Shown piece by piece: positions 26,501 through 35,830 of a stretch of DNA of 64,000 bases (positions within the stretch are counted from its first letter, which is position 1; each line of letters opens with the position of its first letter). Below the pieces are notes generated by a model, which made no database searches, was not told the DNA's origin, and saw only the letters and a list, made by a program, of their open reading frames with translations. The position numbers were made by a program, and so were the translations under genes. The stretch is from Phalacrocorax aristotelis (taxonomy: Eukaryota; Chordata; Aves; Suliformes; Phalacrocoracidae), in assembly GCF_949628215.1 (NCBI RefSeq), contig NC_134277.1, positions 33,121,058-33,185,057 of the forward strand, written 5' to 3'.

Positions 26501-28047
26501 TACTCCATTGTCGTTTACACACTTGCTTTTTTGGAGCCTTTTAAAACTGCTAGGGTTTTGTCCATGGCTGGTAGTCTTTTATAGAGCTAACGATGCTTTC
26601 AGTCAATGAAGTGTCATCAGAAAATGGAGCGCAATTCTCTGTTCATATCTGCTGCAGGATTGTTTCAGAAGTCGCCAGTGTCAGCCATGTGCACCGATAA
26701 TAGAAGAATATTCTGGAATGGTGCTGAGATTTGTTGGAGGTATAGGACTCTTCTTCAGTTTCACAGAGGTAAGTAAGTAGGAGGTTAGAAAATTGATTGC
26801 TTTTTCTCTGCTTTCAAGGCTCTTTGTTTTGTGAAACAATTAATTTTAGGAGGTTTATTACAGGAACTATCTCAGGAGTCAAACAATTAATTAGGTTAAA
26901 TTTTCCCAGGCTATCAGCTTGCTTAAGTCTGCCAAAGGGAGGGCTTGTCTTTTTTTCAACACTGGGAGTTCTTGGAACTTTATGCTATTTAGACTGCAAA
27001 CTGCAACTAGATACCACGTTAAAAGTTTGAGTTTAGTTAGCTGTTCAGGTTTACCATTCTCCAAAAATAATAAATAGAGTGCCATTGCTTTACCTTGTTC
27101 CCCTGTTCTTCCTGCCTCCCCCCACCCATGCACCCACACAGGCTTTGTGTTTTTTTTCGTTTGGGGATTTTAATTTTTTTGTGCCTCCTGTAGTGCAAAG
27201 ATAAAAGTTTCATGAAGAGTGAACTATGTTCGAAACATTGGATTAAAAAGGTCTTTGACTCTTTGCTTTAGTATCTAGACAATGCATATACTTGCTTTAT
27301 TGATCAATGAATAAAAATCCTCAGAGCAGGTCTTTTATAACCCCACAGCAGAGCATGTGAAGATATTCCTTCTGCTGGTTAGTGCAGTTTTCAGAAGGGT
27401 TGTAGCTATTACAGCAACAAGAGGGATACTGCAACTTAAACAGAATCACTCTGACATCTGCTCTCAATTTCTCTACTAAAAATGCGAAGCTGCTGGGAGG
27501 GGAGGAAGGTGGTTAGGGGGAGTGATAGGATTTGAAAATGTACTGGAAAAATAGCCTTATAGTTAAGTGGTAACTGTAAAATGAAACAACTTGGAGGATT
27601 TGTTTCTCATTACACTAAGAACAGGTTTATGAATATTTGTAACTTGAGGAGGGAAAGAATAATTTAATGCTAGACATGCCTATGAGAAATATTTCACATT
27701 GCAGCATTGCCGATACAGTTTTGGCTTTTTTGTTTTCTTCTCTCTATTGCTAGTTAAGGTGCTTTCTTTTTTGTAATTAAGAAAGCTGGTGTGTGGTTTT
27801 GCAATTTTAGCAATAGTAAAATATCCTAAACTTGTGTACTGGAAATTCATTGTCAGGATTTTATGTTTAAAACAAATTTTGTAAAACTGGTGGAAGATGG
27901 GGTGGAGACCCTTTGCTTAATAATATCTTTGGGGTTGTGTGTTGTTTTTTGTTTTGTTTTGTTTTTTTTCAGATTCTGGGAGTCTGGCTGACTTACAGAT
28001 ACAGGAACCAAAAGGATCCCCGTGCAAACCCCAGTGCATTTCTTTGA
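11489..28047 (+). CDS. TSPAN13: TSPAN13, tetraspanin-13 (six exons)
   Basis: The joined exons (11489-11551, 23811-23978, 25295-25375, 26204-26317, 26658-26768, 27973-28047) give 203 codons against 204 in human, nearly identical over most of the length. All junctions are GT-AG and all fall between codons. The protein has four membrane segments (about residues 19-40, 46-68, 72-98, 164-188), a very short first extracellular loop, and a large loop with the CCG motif (C128, C129, G130) plus C140, C144, C150 and C153. N-glycosylation sequons lie at N113 and N137. Cysteines C3, C8, C12 and C14 are likely palmitoylated, as is usual in tetraspanins. The tail ends NPSAFL. The family organises membrane microdomains; mammalian TSPAN13 has been linked to voltage-gated calcium channels. 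The start is fixed by homology of the first 20 residues and a G at +4. Nothing is broken. Confidence 0.97.
13113..13200 (-). mobile_element. CR1 LINE, short 3' fragment
   Basis: The start matches the 3' end of CR1 in reverse orientation: AGAATCATAGG, then GGTTGGAAGGGACCTC and AGAAGATCATCTTGG. Only the last 60-90 bases of the element are recognisable. It lies in TSPAN13 intron 1, antisense to the gene. Confidence 0.85.
16771..16787 (+). repeat. (GCAA)4 microsatellite
   Basis: Four tandem GCAA units in TSPAN13 intron 1, too short to be strongly variable. Confidence 0.8.
18035..18071 (+). repeat. T-rich tandem repeat
   Basis: Two consecutive units of a T-run followed by GTTTGGG, ending in a further T-run. 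It is a simple repeat in TSPAN13 intron 1. Confidence 0.75.
19163..20115 (-). mobile_element. CR1 LINE, old and diverged copy
   Basis: The sequence runs from GGTTGGAAGGGACTTCTGG at the CR1 3' end through blocks corresponding to the last third of the reverse transcriptase, for example a piece encoding a [12 protein letters not shown]-like version of the conserved [13 protein letters not shown] segment. No long open frame survives. Divergence from the family pattern is far higher than in the copies at 631 or 61,498, so this is one of the oldest insertions here. It lies antisense in TSPAN13 intron 1. Confidence 0.85.
23811..23978 (+). CDS. TSPAN13: TSPAN13 coding exon 2
   Basis: Encodes residues 22-77 ([17 protein letters not shown] to HHQVLLFF): the rest of membrane segment 1, the short first loop, segment 2 and the start of segment 3. 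The acceptor is CTTCCTTCCAG and the donor is TTT|GTATCC, with both ends in phase 0. Confidence 0.97.
25295..25375 (+). CDS. TSPAN13: TSPAN13 coding exon 3
   Basis: Encodes residues 78-104 ([17 protein letters not shown] to NKEQQ), the bulk of membrane segment 3. The donor is CAG|GTAAGA. Confidence 0.97.
25427..25465 (+). repeat. TATG/CA/TA simple repeat
   Basis: A short mixed run of TATGTATGTACATA, then (CA)n, then (TA)n in intron 3. Confidence 0.7.
26204..26317 (+). CDS. TSPAN13: TSPAN13 coding exon 4
   Basis: Encodes residues 105-142, the first half of the large extracellular loop, including the NLNCCGF motif that defines tetraspanins and both sequons. The donor is TCT|GTAAGT. Confidence 0.97.
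26658..26768 (+). CDS. TSPAN13: TSPAN13 coding exon 5
   Basis: Encodes residues 143-179 ([13 protein letters not shown] to FFSFTE): the remaining loop cysteines and most of membrane segment 4. The donor is GAG|GTAAGT. Confidence 0.97.
27941..27970 (+). repeat. (TTTTG)n-like tract at splice acceptor
   Basis: A G-interrupted T tract directly precedes the AG of exon 6 and serves as its polypyrimidine tract. Confidence 0.75.
27973..28047 (+). CDS. TSPAN13: TSPAN13 coding exon 6
   Basis: Encodes residues 180-203 ([17 protein letters not shown] to NPSAFL) and the TGA stop: the end of membrane segment 4 and the cytoplasmic tail. Confidence 0.97.
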   Translation: MLGVWLTYRYRNQKDPRANPSAFL

Positions 28048-28715
28048 GTTTATAAAGGACTGAATCGTCTCTCTGCACTCTCTGCTTCAAAATACTGATT
28101 CTCCATAGTTTGGTGTTTCTCCATAATTGGTATTCTACATGTGCTCAAAAGAAAATTATTTCTGTAAGAAATTTGTAGTTTTCATATTTAATTTCCCACT
28201 ATATTTCTTCTAAGGATCTCTATCTTGAAGTAGAGTGGTGCATTCAGTAGCTGGGCAGAGTCAGACTGCTGCGCTGAGCTGGTTAAATAACTCAGTTAAG
28301 ACTTTGGTAGTTGATGTGGTGAACTCTATACAGTGATTTTTATAGCACTACTGGCTTCTCTGGTGTCCCAAAAAACCCCAGAAGTATTTTCTGCTGTATT
28401 CATTGATTACAAAAATTCATGATTTCTCATTAAAATGGTAAAAATTTATGGTGGATGGTTGGACTGCGTGATTTAATTAGGCTTTAGGATGAACTCGAGT
28501 CAACTTTTCTGTCTTAATAATGGTCTCCCACTTTCCTATTAAGGTAAAAATAGAAGCTAAAGATGTTTTCTGTAGTGCACATAGGTATATGTTAATGACT
28601 ACTGTAGTCTTCAGCCCTCCCTTTCCCTGATTGTTTTGGCTTTATGGTATTTCGCTTTAGAAAGGTATTTTTGGCTTTAGAATTTTGCTGAGAATAAAAA
28701 TAATTCTTTACTTTT
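28048..28715 (+). other. TSPAN13: TSPAN13 3' untranslated region (proposed)
   Basis: Runs from the stop codon to just past the first canonical AATAAA at 28693. The resulting length of roughly 0.67 kb is plausible for this gene. Use of a more distal signal cannot be excluded. Confidence 0.6.
28693..28698 (+). terminator. TSPAN13: Polyadenylation signal AATAAA (TSPAN13)
   Basis: A canonical hexamer 646 bp after the stop codon, followed by T-rich sequence. Confidence 0.6.
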
Positions 28716-31361
28716 TAATGGATATTTTCACTATGAGAACAATGAATGAAGAAAACCAGGAGACTGTAATCTGCAGCCAATTAACTTTAAACTTTTTTCT
28801 TTGACAAGTGGATTAAGTTTGGTATTTGCACAACATCAGAATCAATAGTGGTTTGTCATCTTTAATGTAAGAAACTTGATGTCTGGAAAGTTGTTGTACA
28901 GCTCTTTTTTCAGATGGTGTAAAATTTTTGTTGTAATAACTCAGCAGTGTATATTCCTCTGTCATCCAGCTAACAGTCTTGATTTCATGAGAGACCGAAT
29001 TATGTTAAAAAAAAGAAAGTAAAAGCAAAAAAAAGTGCTGGTTTCCAGTAGTTTGGTTTTTTTAAACAACAACAAAAAAAATTAAAGTAGGAAGGGTACA
29101 TTATCCATGTAGTAAGTGTTGTTGTCTGAGCGGAAGGAAAGCATTGTCCCTCCTCCAACCTGTAATAGAAGTGATGCATCAGTTGGAACATCAGACATCT
29201 GAACACCCAAGGTGCATAATGTTCCATTTGTTTCTGATCGCATTGAATTGCAGACCTGCAACACACCTTTTCTTCATTCAGTGTGGTGGGCAGCTGTTGT
29301 AACCTGAAAGATGGCTCTGCAGGAAGAAAAGGGGAAGAGTTAAGGCTGTTAAGGCCAGCTGAGCAAGGTGGAAAGGAAGACAGGGCAGACAGAAGTGGGT
29401 TCTCATACAGTCTTCCTTTACTGGAGAGATGGCTCCTTCCTCCTGTGGCAAAAAGAAGTTGAAGTACATCCCCATCAGAACACTGTGAGACTTTCATGTG
29501 CCCAGTGCTCCTAAAGAGGTTTCGAGGGGGAACAGTTGAACCTGAATGCAGAGGGATGTCAAGAACTTCCTAAGACAGCTTCTCTTCAGGTGTAGCTGCT
29601 CTTCAACGTCTGCTGTCAGCGCCATCTCCTGGTGTTTGGTCTGTGAACTACTGTTTTATATGTTGAGAAGTATTGGTGTCTTTCAAGGACGTACTTGTTC
29701 ATTCAGTGTAAGAGCCCACTTGTACTGAAAGACCTTAAGAGCCTTCAGACTACTAATGAAGTATAATGTAAATGTACGTGGCTTTTTTTTTCCCCAAGTG
29801 CTGTCCTGTTTAAACAACTAACCAGCCATTCTCAATACATGTCAAGAGGATGGTGATCATCTCATGGCTTTCTTTAGCAACAGTTAATTTTCCTAGTCTA
29901 GACAGGCTTCATATTTTATACATTACTGTAATAAATTAAAAGAAGGGGTCTTACGGAGAGGGTGTATGAAGCTTAAAATATTACCCCATTGTTGCTTCAA
30001 TTTTGACTTTTTCCTCATGGTGTTTAGTGCTTAGTTTTGGGTGGGTCTGGTTTCATAAATATGGTAGGTGATATTGGAGTGTAAATGTGCATCACTGAGA
30101 AAATACTGAAAATTTTACTACTTTAGAAACTCACGTCTCAGGACCCTTAGTGTGAATTTGATTTAGTAGTCAAAAGACAGATAAGTGGATCGTATGGTTT
30201 GATTGAAGTTTATACCATCATATTAATAATACCTTGTCTCTTTAATGTTGTGATTTAAAAATAAAAAACCCACAAACCCTGAAATTCACATCAGAGATGT
30301 GGATTCACTTTTAGAACCTGATGCTTAAGGAGAGCAGTAAAACACATTGAGTCTGATCTTGTTTGGGGGTGGGGGGCAAGAGAATAGCCTCCCTCAGAAA
30401 GGATCTGACGTGCATGTCAGTATTCAAGAAATGTTCCGATGTCTTGAAATAGAGCATTTTTAAAATTATTTATACCTATTCTTGGTGGGTTTTCTCTTTG
30501 AAGTTTGCTTTGTTCATTGCAAACTGCTGAAGGCATCTTCAGTTGTGTGTCTGGGGCCATTTCCAGGTACCACTTGAGATTTTCTGCTTGGTAGGGTTCA
30601 CATAGTTTGCCAAAGGCGTATTAGCAGGTGCCTTGCTTCTAATTTTGCTGAGCAATTCCCTTGAGCTGAAACCCTTGCTTTTCTTGCCTGTCCTACCCTC
30701 CCAAGTGTATTTCTCTATTGTGATTATTATCATGACTGGTAATGGTAATGGCTGACATTGCCAAAAAGCTGAGAAGATAATGCAGGTATAGTCCTGGGCA
30801 AAGTGTTTCTCACTGGTGCTGCTGCTGAGTTCTTAGATATTTGAGGTTGGAATGTCTCCTTTTGGCCTAAGTCTTGAGGTGGCGTGTACTCCCATGGTGT
30901 TCAGCTGCAGGGTTTCTTTTAGTTCTGACTTTCCTTGTCCCTTCTGGGATTTGTAAATAAGCAATCACAAGCCTGAACACAATCCTGAAACCAACTATAT
31001 ACTCAGTACAGTACCACTTTGATTAATCATCTCAAAACTTTACTGAATTCTGATGTAAGCAAGAATCGTTTAAGGGAAGTGTTTTTTACCTTTAAAAAAA
31101 ATCTTCAAGTAGGTAAGGTGATCCTCGGATCACTTCAGAATGCAGCCAGTTTTAAAAAAGAAGCAAAAAACCCTTAAACAATTCCATGCTCTAGTCTCAA
31201 GTATTTTTCTGTAGAAGGTTTGCACTTCTTATCTAACTGTAAAGAAAGAGCTGATAATAAGAGCTCGACATAGGTTGGTGCTATGGGAAAATAAATGAAG
31301 GTAAAGCAGCCTGAACAATACAGAGCTTAGCTACCTGCTGAAACTGGAGTTAAGAAGCTGC
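28716..31361. other. Convergent intergenic region TSPAN13-AGR2
   Basis: The stretch lies between the proposed TSPAN13 3' end and the solo LTR. A second AATAAA on the + strand at 29930-29935 could serve a longer TSPAN13 transcript. A 165-codon open frame on the - strand (29497-29000) is rich in Phe, Cys and Leu, overlaps poly-A/T runs and is not convincing as a gene. Nothing else was recognised. Confidence 0.5.
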
Positions 31362-31950
31362 TTTACTGGTTTTGGCTGGGGTAGAGTTAATTTTCTTCAG
31401 AGTAGCTAGTATGGGGCTGTGTTTTGGATTTGTGCTGGAGACAGTGTTGATAACACAGGCATGTTTTAGTTATCGCTGAGCAATTCTTACACAGAGTCAA
31501 GGCCTTTTCTACCTCTCACCCCACCAGCAAGCAGCCTGGGGGGCCCAAGAGGCTGGGAGGGGACACAGCTGGGACAGCTGACCCCAACTGACCCAAGGGA
31601 TATCCCACACCATATAGCATCATGCTCAGCATATAAAGATGGGGGAAGAAGAAGGAAGGGGAGGATGTTTGGAGTGATGGTGTTTGTCCTCCCAAGTAAC
31701 CATTACCCATGATGGAGCCCTGCTTTCCTGGGGATGGCTGAACACCTGCCTGCCCATGGGGAGGAGTGAATGAATTCCTTGTTTTGCTTTGCTTGTGCAC
31801 ACAATTTTTGCTTTACCTATTAAACTGTCTTTATCTCAACCCATGAGTTTTCTCACTTTTACCCTTCCCATTCTCTCCCCCGTCCTTCTGGAGGGGAGTG
31901 AGTGAGCAGCTGCATGGGGCTTAGTTGCCGGCTGGGGTTAACCCACAACA
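31362..31950 (+). mobile_element. ERVL-type solo LTR, copy 2
   Basis: A 589-bp fossil solo LTR of the same subfamily, length and orientation as the copy at 3238. The two differ at about a dozen positions. It keeps the TATAAA box (near 31,633) and the ATTAAA signal (near 31,818). A clean target duplication is not obvious, so the 5' boundary is set by alignment to copy 1. It lies between the converging TSPAN13 and AGR2 genes, about 130 bp beyond the AGR2 polyadenylation signal. Confidence 0.9.
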
Positions 31951-32064
31951 GCCCTTTGCCCTCCAAAATGCTTCGATGCGGACTCAAGTAATACAGTGAT
32001 TTTACTCTTTCTAATAATGGTAGATGATAATAAGGAAAAACTATAAAACACAGCAACATTTTGT

Positions 32065-32335
32065 TTGTAAACAATTGAAATGGATTTATTTAAAAAAAAT
32101 CATTTTTACAGTTGGATCATACAGTATTCTTCTGTATGCCTTAAATTAAAAGCCTCCAGCTTTTAAAAATGCTGCTCAGTACAAAAGTGCTAAAGTAGAA
32201 CTGTAGTGTTTATGTATATAAACCAGCACTATACATCACTAAATATCACCCTAAGTAGTCTCTTCACCAGTTTCAATGAGCAGAGAAGAGATGGAAGATC
32301 AGACTTCATAGTATTTAAGGGCTTCCTTCTTCCCC
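32065..32335 (-). other. AGR2: AGR2 3' untranslated region (proposed)
   Basis: Runs from the TAA stop at 32336 to just beyond the AATAAA at 32090-32085 on the - strand, about 270 bases. Confidence 0.65.
32085..32090 (-). terminator. AGR2: Polyadenylation signal AATAAA (AGR2)
   Basis: A canonical hexamer on the - strand about 245 bases after the AGR2 stop codon. Confidence 0.65.
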
Positions 32336-32385
32336 TTACAGTTCAGTCTTCAGGAGTTTCAGTGCTTTCTGCATATTTGAATGCA
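32336..32385 (-). CDS. AGR2: AGR2 coding exon 7 (last)
   Basis: Encodes the last residues [13 protein letters not shown] and the TAA stop. The acceptor is TTTCTAG. The AGR3 terminal exon at the window's right edge is homologous to this one. Confidence 0.96.
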
Positions 32386-35300
32386 CTAGAAATAAAACAT
32401 TCATACATGTTATTTTTGTTGCAACTTCATCTTCCAGTGACTACAAACGCTATAGAGAAAATGTTATTAAAGCTTTTGCTCATATGCCTATTGCTATAGG
32501 GGTCCTGATGCACTGCTTTTCCAATCATTTGTTTAATTTTGACTAGTGAGAACATACATCTGTTAATGCAAATGCATAGGCACTTGCAGGGCAGAGACGG
32601 GAGCTATGCAGCAGTGAGGGAGGGCTGTAGCATACAACTCTTCCCTGCTCGCAGAAGGGTTCCTGACCTGGCCCAGCAGGGCTTGTGTGCAAGAGTTCTC
32701 ACCATTGCTTACACTGAATACCGCTGAATTATGCAAGTTCCTACTGACGTATGCTTTCTTTTAAAATGGGTGTTTAAGGCTCCAGGGCTCTGCCATCATT
32801 CTCTTCACCTCACTAGTTTAAGTAAGTCTGGCATCCTGTTCTGTTCTCATCCTGTTAACTGTCTTTCAGCAAGTACTGATTGCGAGAGTCTGTAATGCCT
32901 GGTGTTATTCCTTGTCACGTGAAAAACTGACTGCTCTCAGATATTACAGAATATGCTACTTACGCAGTGAAATGTCAGTGGGCTCGTATGCATAGAGACG
33001 GTTTGAGTATCTTCCTGTGATGTCTGCTCTCACAGTCAGGGAAGGATCTGGACAAAAGGATGAGAGAAGTTGTAGGGGATGGGATTAACCTTCAAGCAGA
33101 AGGAAATAAACCTTTCTGCACTTCTGCTTGCTTCATAAATGTTTCTGCAAGACAAGTCTCTTCCACTAACAACCAAGAGATCGTTCTTCCGCACAGTCAC
33201 TGACATTTCAATTTTAAGTGTGGTGTTTGCAGGATTATTAAGAAGGGGATAGGTTTAATTCTGATCAGTGTTGGTCAGCCTTTCACCCTGTGCCACTGCA
33301 TAGTTCCTAAATTAATTCTGTGAGCTGAGACTGCTTTCAGGCTACAAATGTTATTAAAAAAAGAAATAATAAAATAAGAGATAATATGTCAGTTGCTTTG
33401 GCCTGTTAAAAATGGTCACCATGACCTAGATTTATCAAGGTATGTGTTGATACAGTATGTGAGGCTACATATCTCTCTTGGGAGAGGGAATACCTGGATC
33501 CATGCATGACCACTAATATGTCTCCAAAACACAAATGCTTCGGAGTGGTTTGTGCAGGTTAGTGGAGCACAGAACTGAGTACTGAGCTGTTAAAGTTGGC
33601 CCCTGAAGCATCTGGGGTCACTGCTGTTCCTGTGATGTCTGAGACTGTGTCACAAACAGAAACCTGACAGTTTTACAGTATTTCTAGAGATAGGAGGATG
33701 ATCAAGGCTGAGCCAGGGCCTACCCATTCCAGTGACTGTGTCATCATGTCATTTCAATGTCATGATGGAAGGAATTAGGTCATTCTTGGAATCCATGAGG
33801 GAGGAATGCTGGACCTGTGAAGCCAACGACCCAGCTGGGGTTGCTTTGAAATTGCATCCAACAAAAACAACTAGAAAATTTATATTTCACGAGGAATAAA
33901 TTCCTGTTAATAATAAGCCCAAGGATTTGAGATTCACGTTGCAGCAGGGGCTTTGATCTGAGATTGGCATTGACGCTTGAGGTACTCACCTATGAACAAA
34001 ATCCGAGGGACATACTGGCCATCAGGTGAGAGATTCTTGTCTGTGGTTTCATACTTAAAAGAAAACAGATAAGGTTCCCAGTCAAGGAAGGCATGTTACT
34101 TTTTTTTTTTCTTCATTGTACCCTGTGTTATGAATGAAGCTCAAATAATGCATTTCACAGTTTTAAGACATTCACTGTCTAGGGTGCAATCTTTTAACAT
34201 CTGGAGTTGCAAATTGATAACCATAGTAATGTTATTATTAAACTTTAAATTCTCTCATATTTTGAGGTTATGATAGCTACAGATGAAAGACACTTATTAC
34301 TAAATCTACTGTGTTTCAGCACTGGCCATTTTCCTAGCCAACCATAGCATTAAACTGACTAATCATAGCTAGAGAAGCCATAATTAAAAATAGAACTTTA
34401 TTGCTTTCACTTAATGAAGTGTAACTGGGAGACTTACCACAAGGTTCAGGAGAATGAATTTTTCAGCCAATTTCTGTATGTCTTTATGTTCAGCAAAGAC
34501 CTTCTTGAGTGCTAGAGTGGAAATAAATGGGAATGAAAGTAGAAACAAATTGAGAATTCCCAGTTTACAGCTGCAGCAAATGAAGATTTTAAGTTAATTC
34601 CTTGGGAAGATGACCAACACATTTATATTCTGTGGTAATGAGTAAATATAATGGTAGAAAATGTCCCTCCTTCGGATAGTGCGGCTCTCAAATTTGTCTG
34701 CTGGAGCTTGAATTTGACCCTTTAAACCCCCTAGTCTGCTATTGCAGTTTCTAGCTCCAGTTCTTAAGGCACAGAATATTCAGTATGAAGGTGTTTGAGA
34801 GTATTTTAATGCTTGTACAAAGATTCTTCTGGAGTTACTGAAGCTTTGGATAGACGCAAAGGTCTTGCCGCGTGGATCGGCTTGCAAGAGGAAGGGCCCT
34901 TGGGCAAATTCAGAAACACTGAGAAAAGAGCAGTCCCAGTTACCAGAAATCCCACAAACATTCAGTTTCAGCCTAGTTTGATTGAGTCCATGGCTGGATT
35001 CAGTCTCAGTCATCAGTGATACTGAAAGCTGAATACGTCCTTTCCAATAAATTACTGTTTTTCACTACTCGTGGTCTCGCTGTTTGTTCTGGCAGATTGT
35101 GATGTGAACCAAAACCAGATCTGCTACAGGTCAAAACCTGCTGACCTGTGCTTGTTTCTGTATCCTCTCTGGATCATGTAATGCTGAATTATCATTTTAT
35201 TTCTGACCTACATGGGACAGCGACTTGAAGAACACTCTGCATGCTGGTTAGCATTTTGAGTAAGTTAGCATTTGATTAAGGTTTACTCAGCAAGCAGATT

Positions 35301-35822
35301 GGTGGCTGGCTTTTTTTTTTGTTTGTTTGGTTTTTAAGCAGCATTTATCCTGAAACCAAAAAACAGATTTTTTTAATATTTTTTTTTTTCTGTGCAAAGG
35401 GATTACCTTGGCTGTGTGGGCAGTCATCCAGGTGGTGGATAATCATCACGGGTTTGTTGCTGGAAAAAGAGTCCTCATTAGGAGCTGGGGAGGTGCAACG
35501 GGGCACAGAGTGGGGCACAGCGGGGCACGGTACCTGTTCTTGGAGCGATAGAGGGCTTCCTCATACGTCTGTGTCCAGATGAGCTGGTCTCCCCAGCCTG
35601 CAGGGGGAGGACAGGCAGCCTGTTATAAGTGGGGCTGGTGGCGGGGGGTTTGTGTCCCACCCCCTGCCCGCATCTGCCAGGAAGGGCTTTACCTCTGGAG
35701 AGTGTCTGAGGCAGTTTTGGTTTAGCAGTAGTCTCCTTTGTCTCCTTCTTGCCCACATCCTTTGCCAGAGCACAGGAGATGGCAATGAACAGCAGGAACA
35801 TGGTCACGTAACTCTTCTCCAT
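32336..35822 (-). CDS. AGR2: AGR2, anterior gradient 2 (ER PDI-family protein)
   Basis: Seven coding exons on the - strand (35822-35693, 35597-35534, 35459-35407, 34511-34438, 34053-33990, 33047-32964, 32385-32336) join to 172 codons (human AGR2: 175). All junctions are GT-AG and the frame is continuous. Residues 1-20 are a signal peptide (hydrophobic core [12 protein letters not shown]). The lysine-rich segment to about 36 is followed by [15 protein letters not shown] and a thioredoxin-like fold. The active-site motif is CPHS (C78-S81), one cysteine instead of two, as in all AGR2. The protein ends in KTEL (169-172), the ER retrieval signal. In mammals AGR2 assists folding of mucins and other secretory proteins in epithelia. 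The start is fixed by homology and by the acceptor eight bases upstream. The gene looks intact. Confidence 0.97.
32386..32963 (-). other. AGR2: AGR2 intron before last exon
   Basis: A 578-bp intron in which no repeat or other feature was recognised. Confidence 0.85.
32964..33047 (-). CDS. AGR2: AGR2 coding exon 6
   Basis: Encodes [19 protein letters not shown] and on to the TDISL region, the most conserved C-terminal block of the family. The acceptor is TTTTGTCCAG and the donor is CTGC|GTAAGT. Confidence 0.96.
33048..33989 (-). other. AGR2: AGR2 intron 5 (coding numbering)
   Basis: A 942-bp intron in which nothing else was recognised. Confidence 0.85.
33990..34053 (-). CDS. AGR2: AGR2 coding exon 5
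   Basis: Encodes [18 protein letters not shown] and LFI, a block shared by AGR2 and AGR3. The donor is ATAG|GTGAGT. Confidence 0.96.
34054..34437 (-). other. AGR2: AGR2 intron 4 (coding numbering)
   Basis: A 384-bp intron in which nothing else was recognised. Confidence 0.85.
34438..34511 (-). CDS. AGR2: AGR2 coding exon 4
   Basis: Encodes [19 protein letters not shown] and ILLNLV. The donor is GTG|GTAAGT and the exon ends in phase 0. Confidence 0.96.
34512..35406 (-). other. AGR2: AGR2 intron 3 (coding numbering)
   Basis: An 895-bp intron with poly-T runs near 35,310 and 35,380 and no other recognised feature. Confidence 0.85.
35407..35459 (-). CDS. AGR2: AGR2 coding exon 3
   Basis: Encodes [18 protein letters not shown] with the CPHS active-site motif. 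Only 74 bp of intron separates it from exon 2. Confidence 0.97.
35534..35597 (-). CDS. AGR2: AGR2 coding exon 2
   Basis: Encodes [20 protein letters not shown] and N. The flanking introns are only 95 and 74 bp, so exons 1-3 sit within 420 bp. Confidence 0.97.
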
Positions 35823-35830
35823 GGCTGCTC
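35693..35830 (-). CDS. AGR2: AGR2 coding exon 1 (with 8 bases of 5'UTR)
   Basis: The acceptor CTGTTCCAG at 35831-32 is followed by GAGCAGCC and the ATG at 35822-35820. The exon encodes the signal peptide and linker and ends in the G of codon 44 before GTAAAG. Confidence 0.93.

Larger units (their letters stand above)
23979..27972 (+). other. TSPAN13: TSPAN13 introns 2-5
   Basis: Intron 2 (23979-25294), intron 3 (25376-26203), intron 4 (26318-26657, only 340 bp) and intron 5 (26769-27972) hold simple repeats but no recognised interspersed element or gene. Confidence 0.85.

Noticed and set aside
29000-29497. A 165-codon open frame on the - strand downstream of TSPAN13
   Set aside because: Composition is Phe/Cys/Leu-rich, poly-A/T tracts make up part of it, there is no recognisable domain, and no promoter or splice context supports it.
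32206-32499. A 97-codon + strand frame over the last AGR2 exon
   Set aside because: It is antisense to the AGR2 terminal exon and its flanks, with no homology or promoter.
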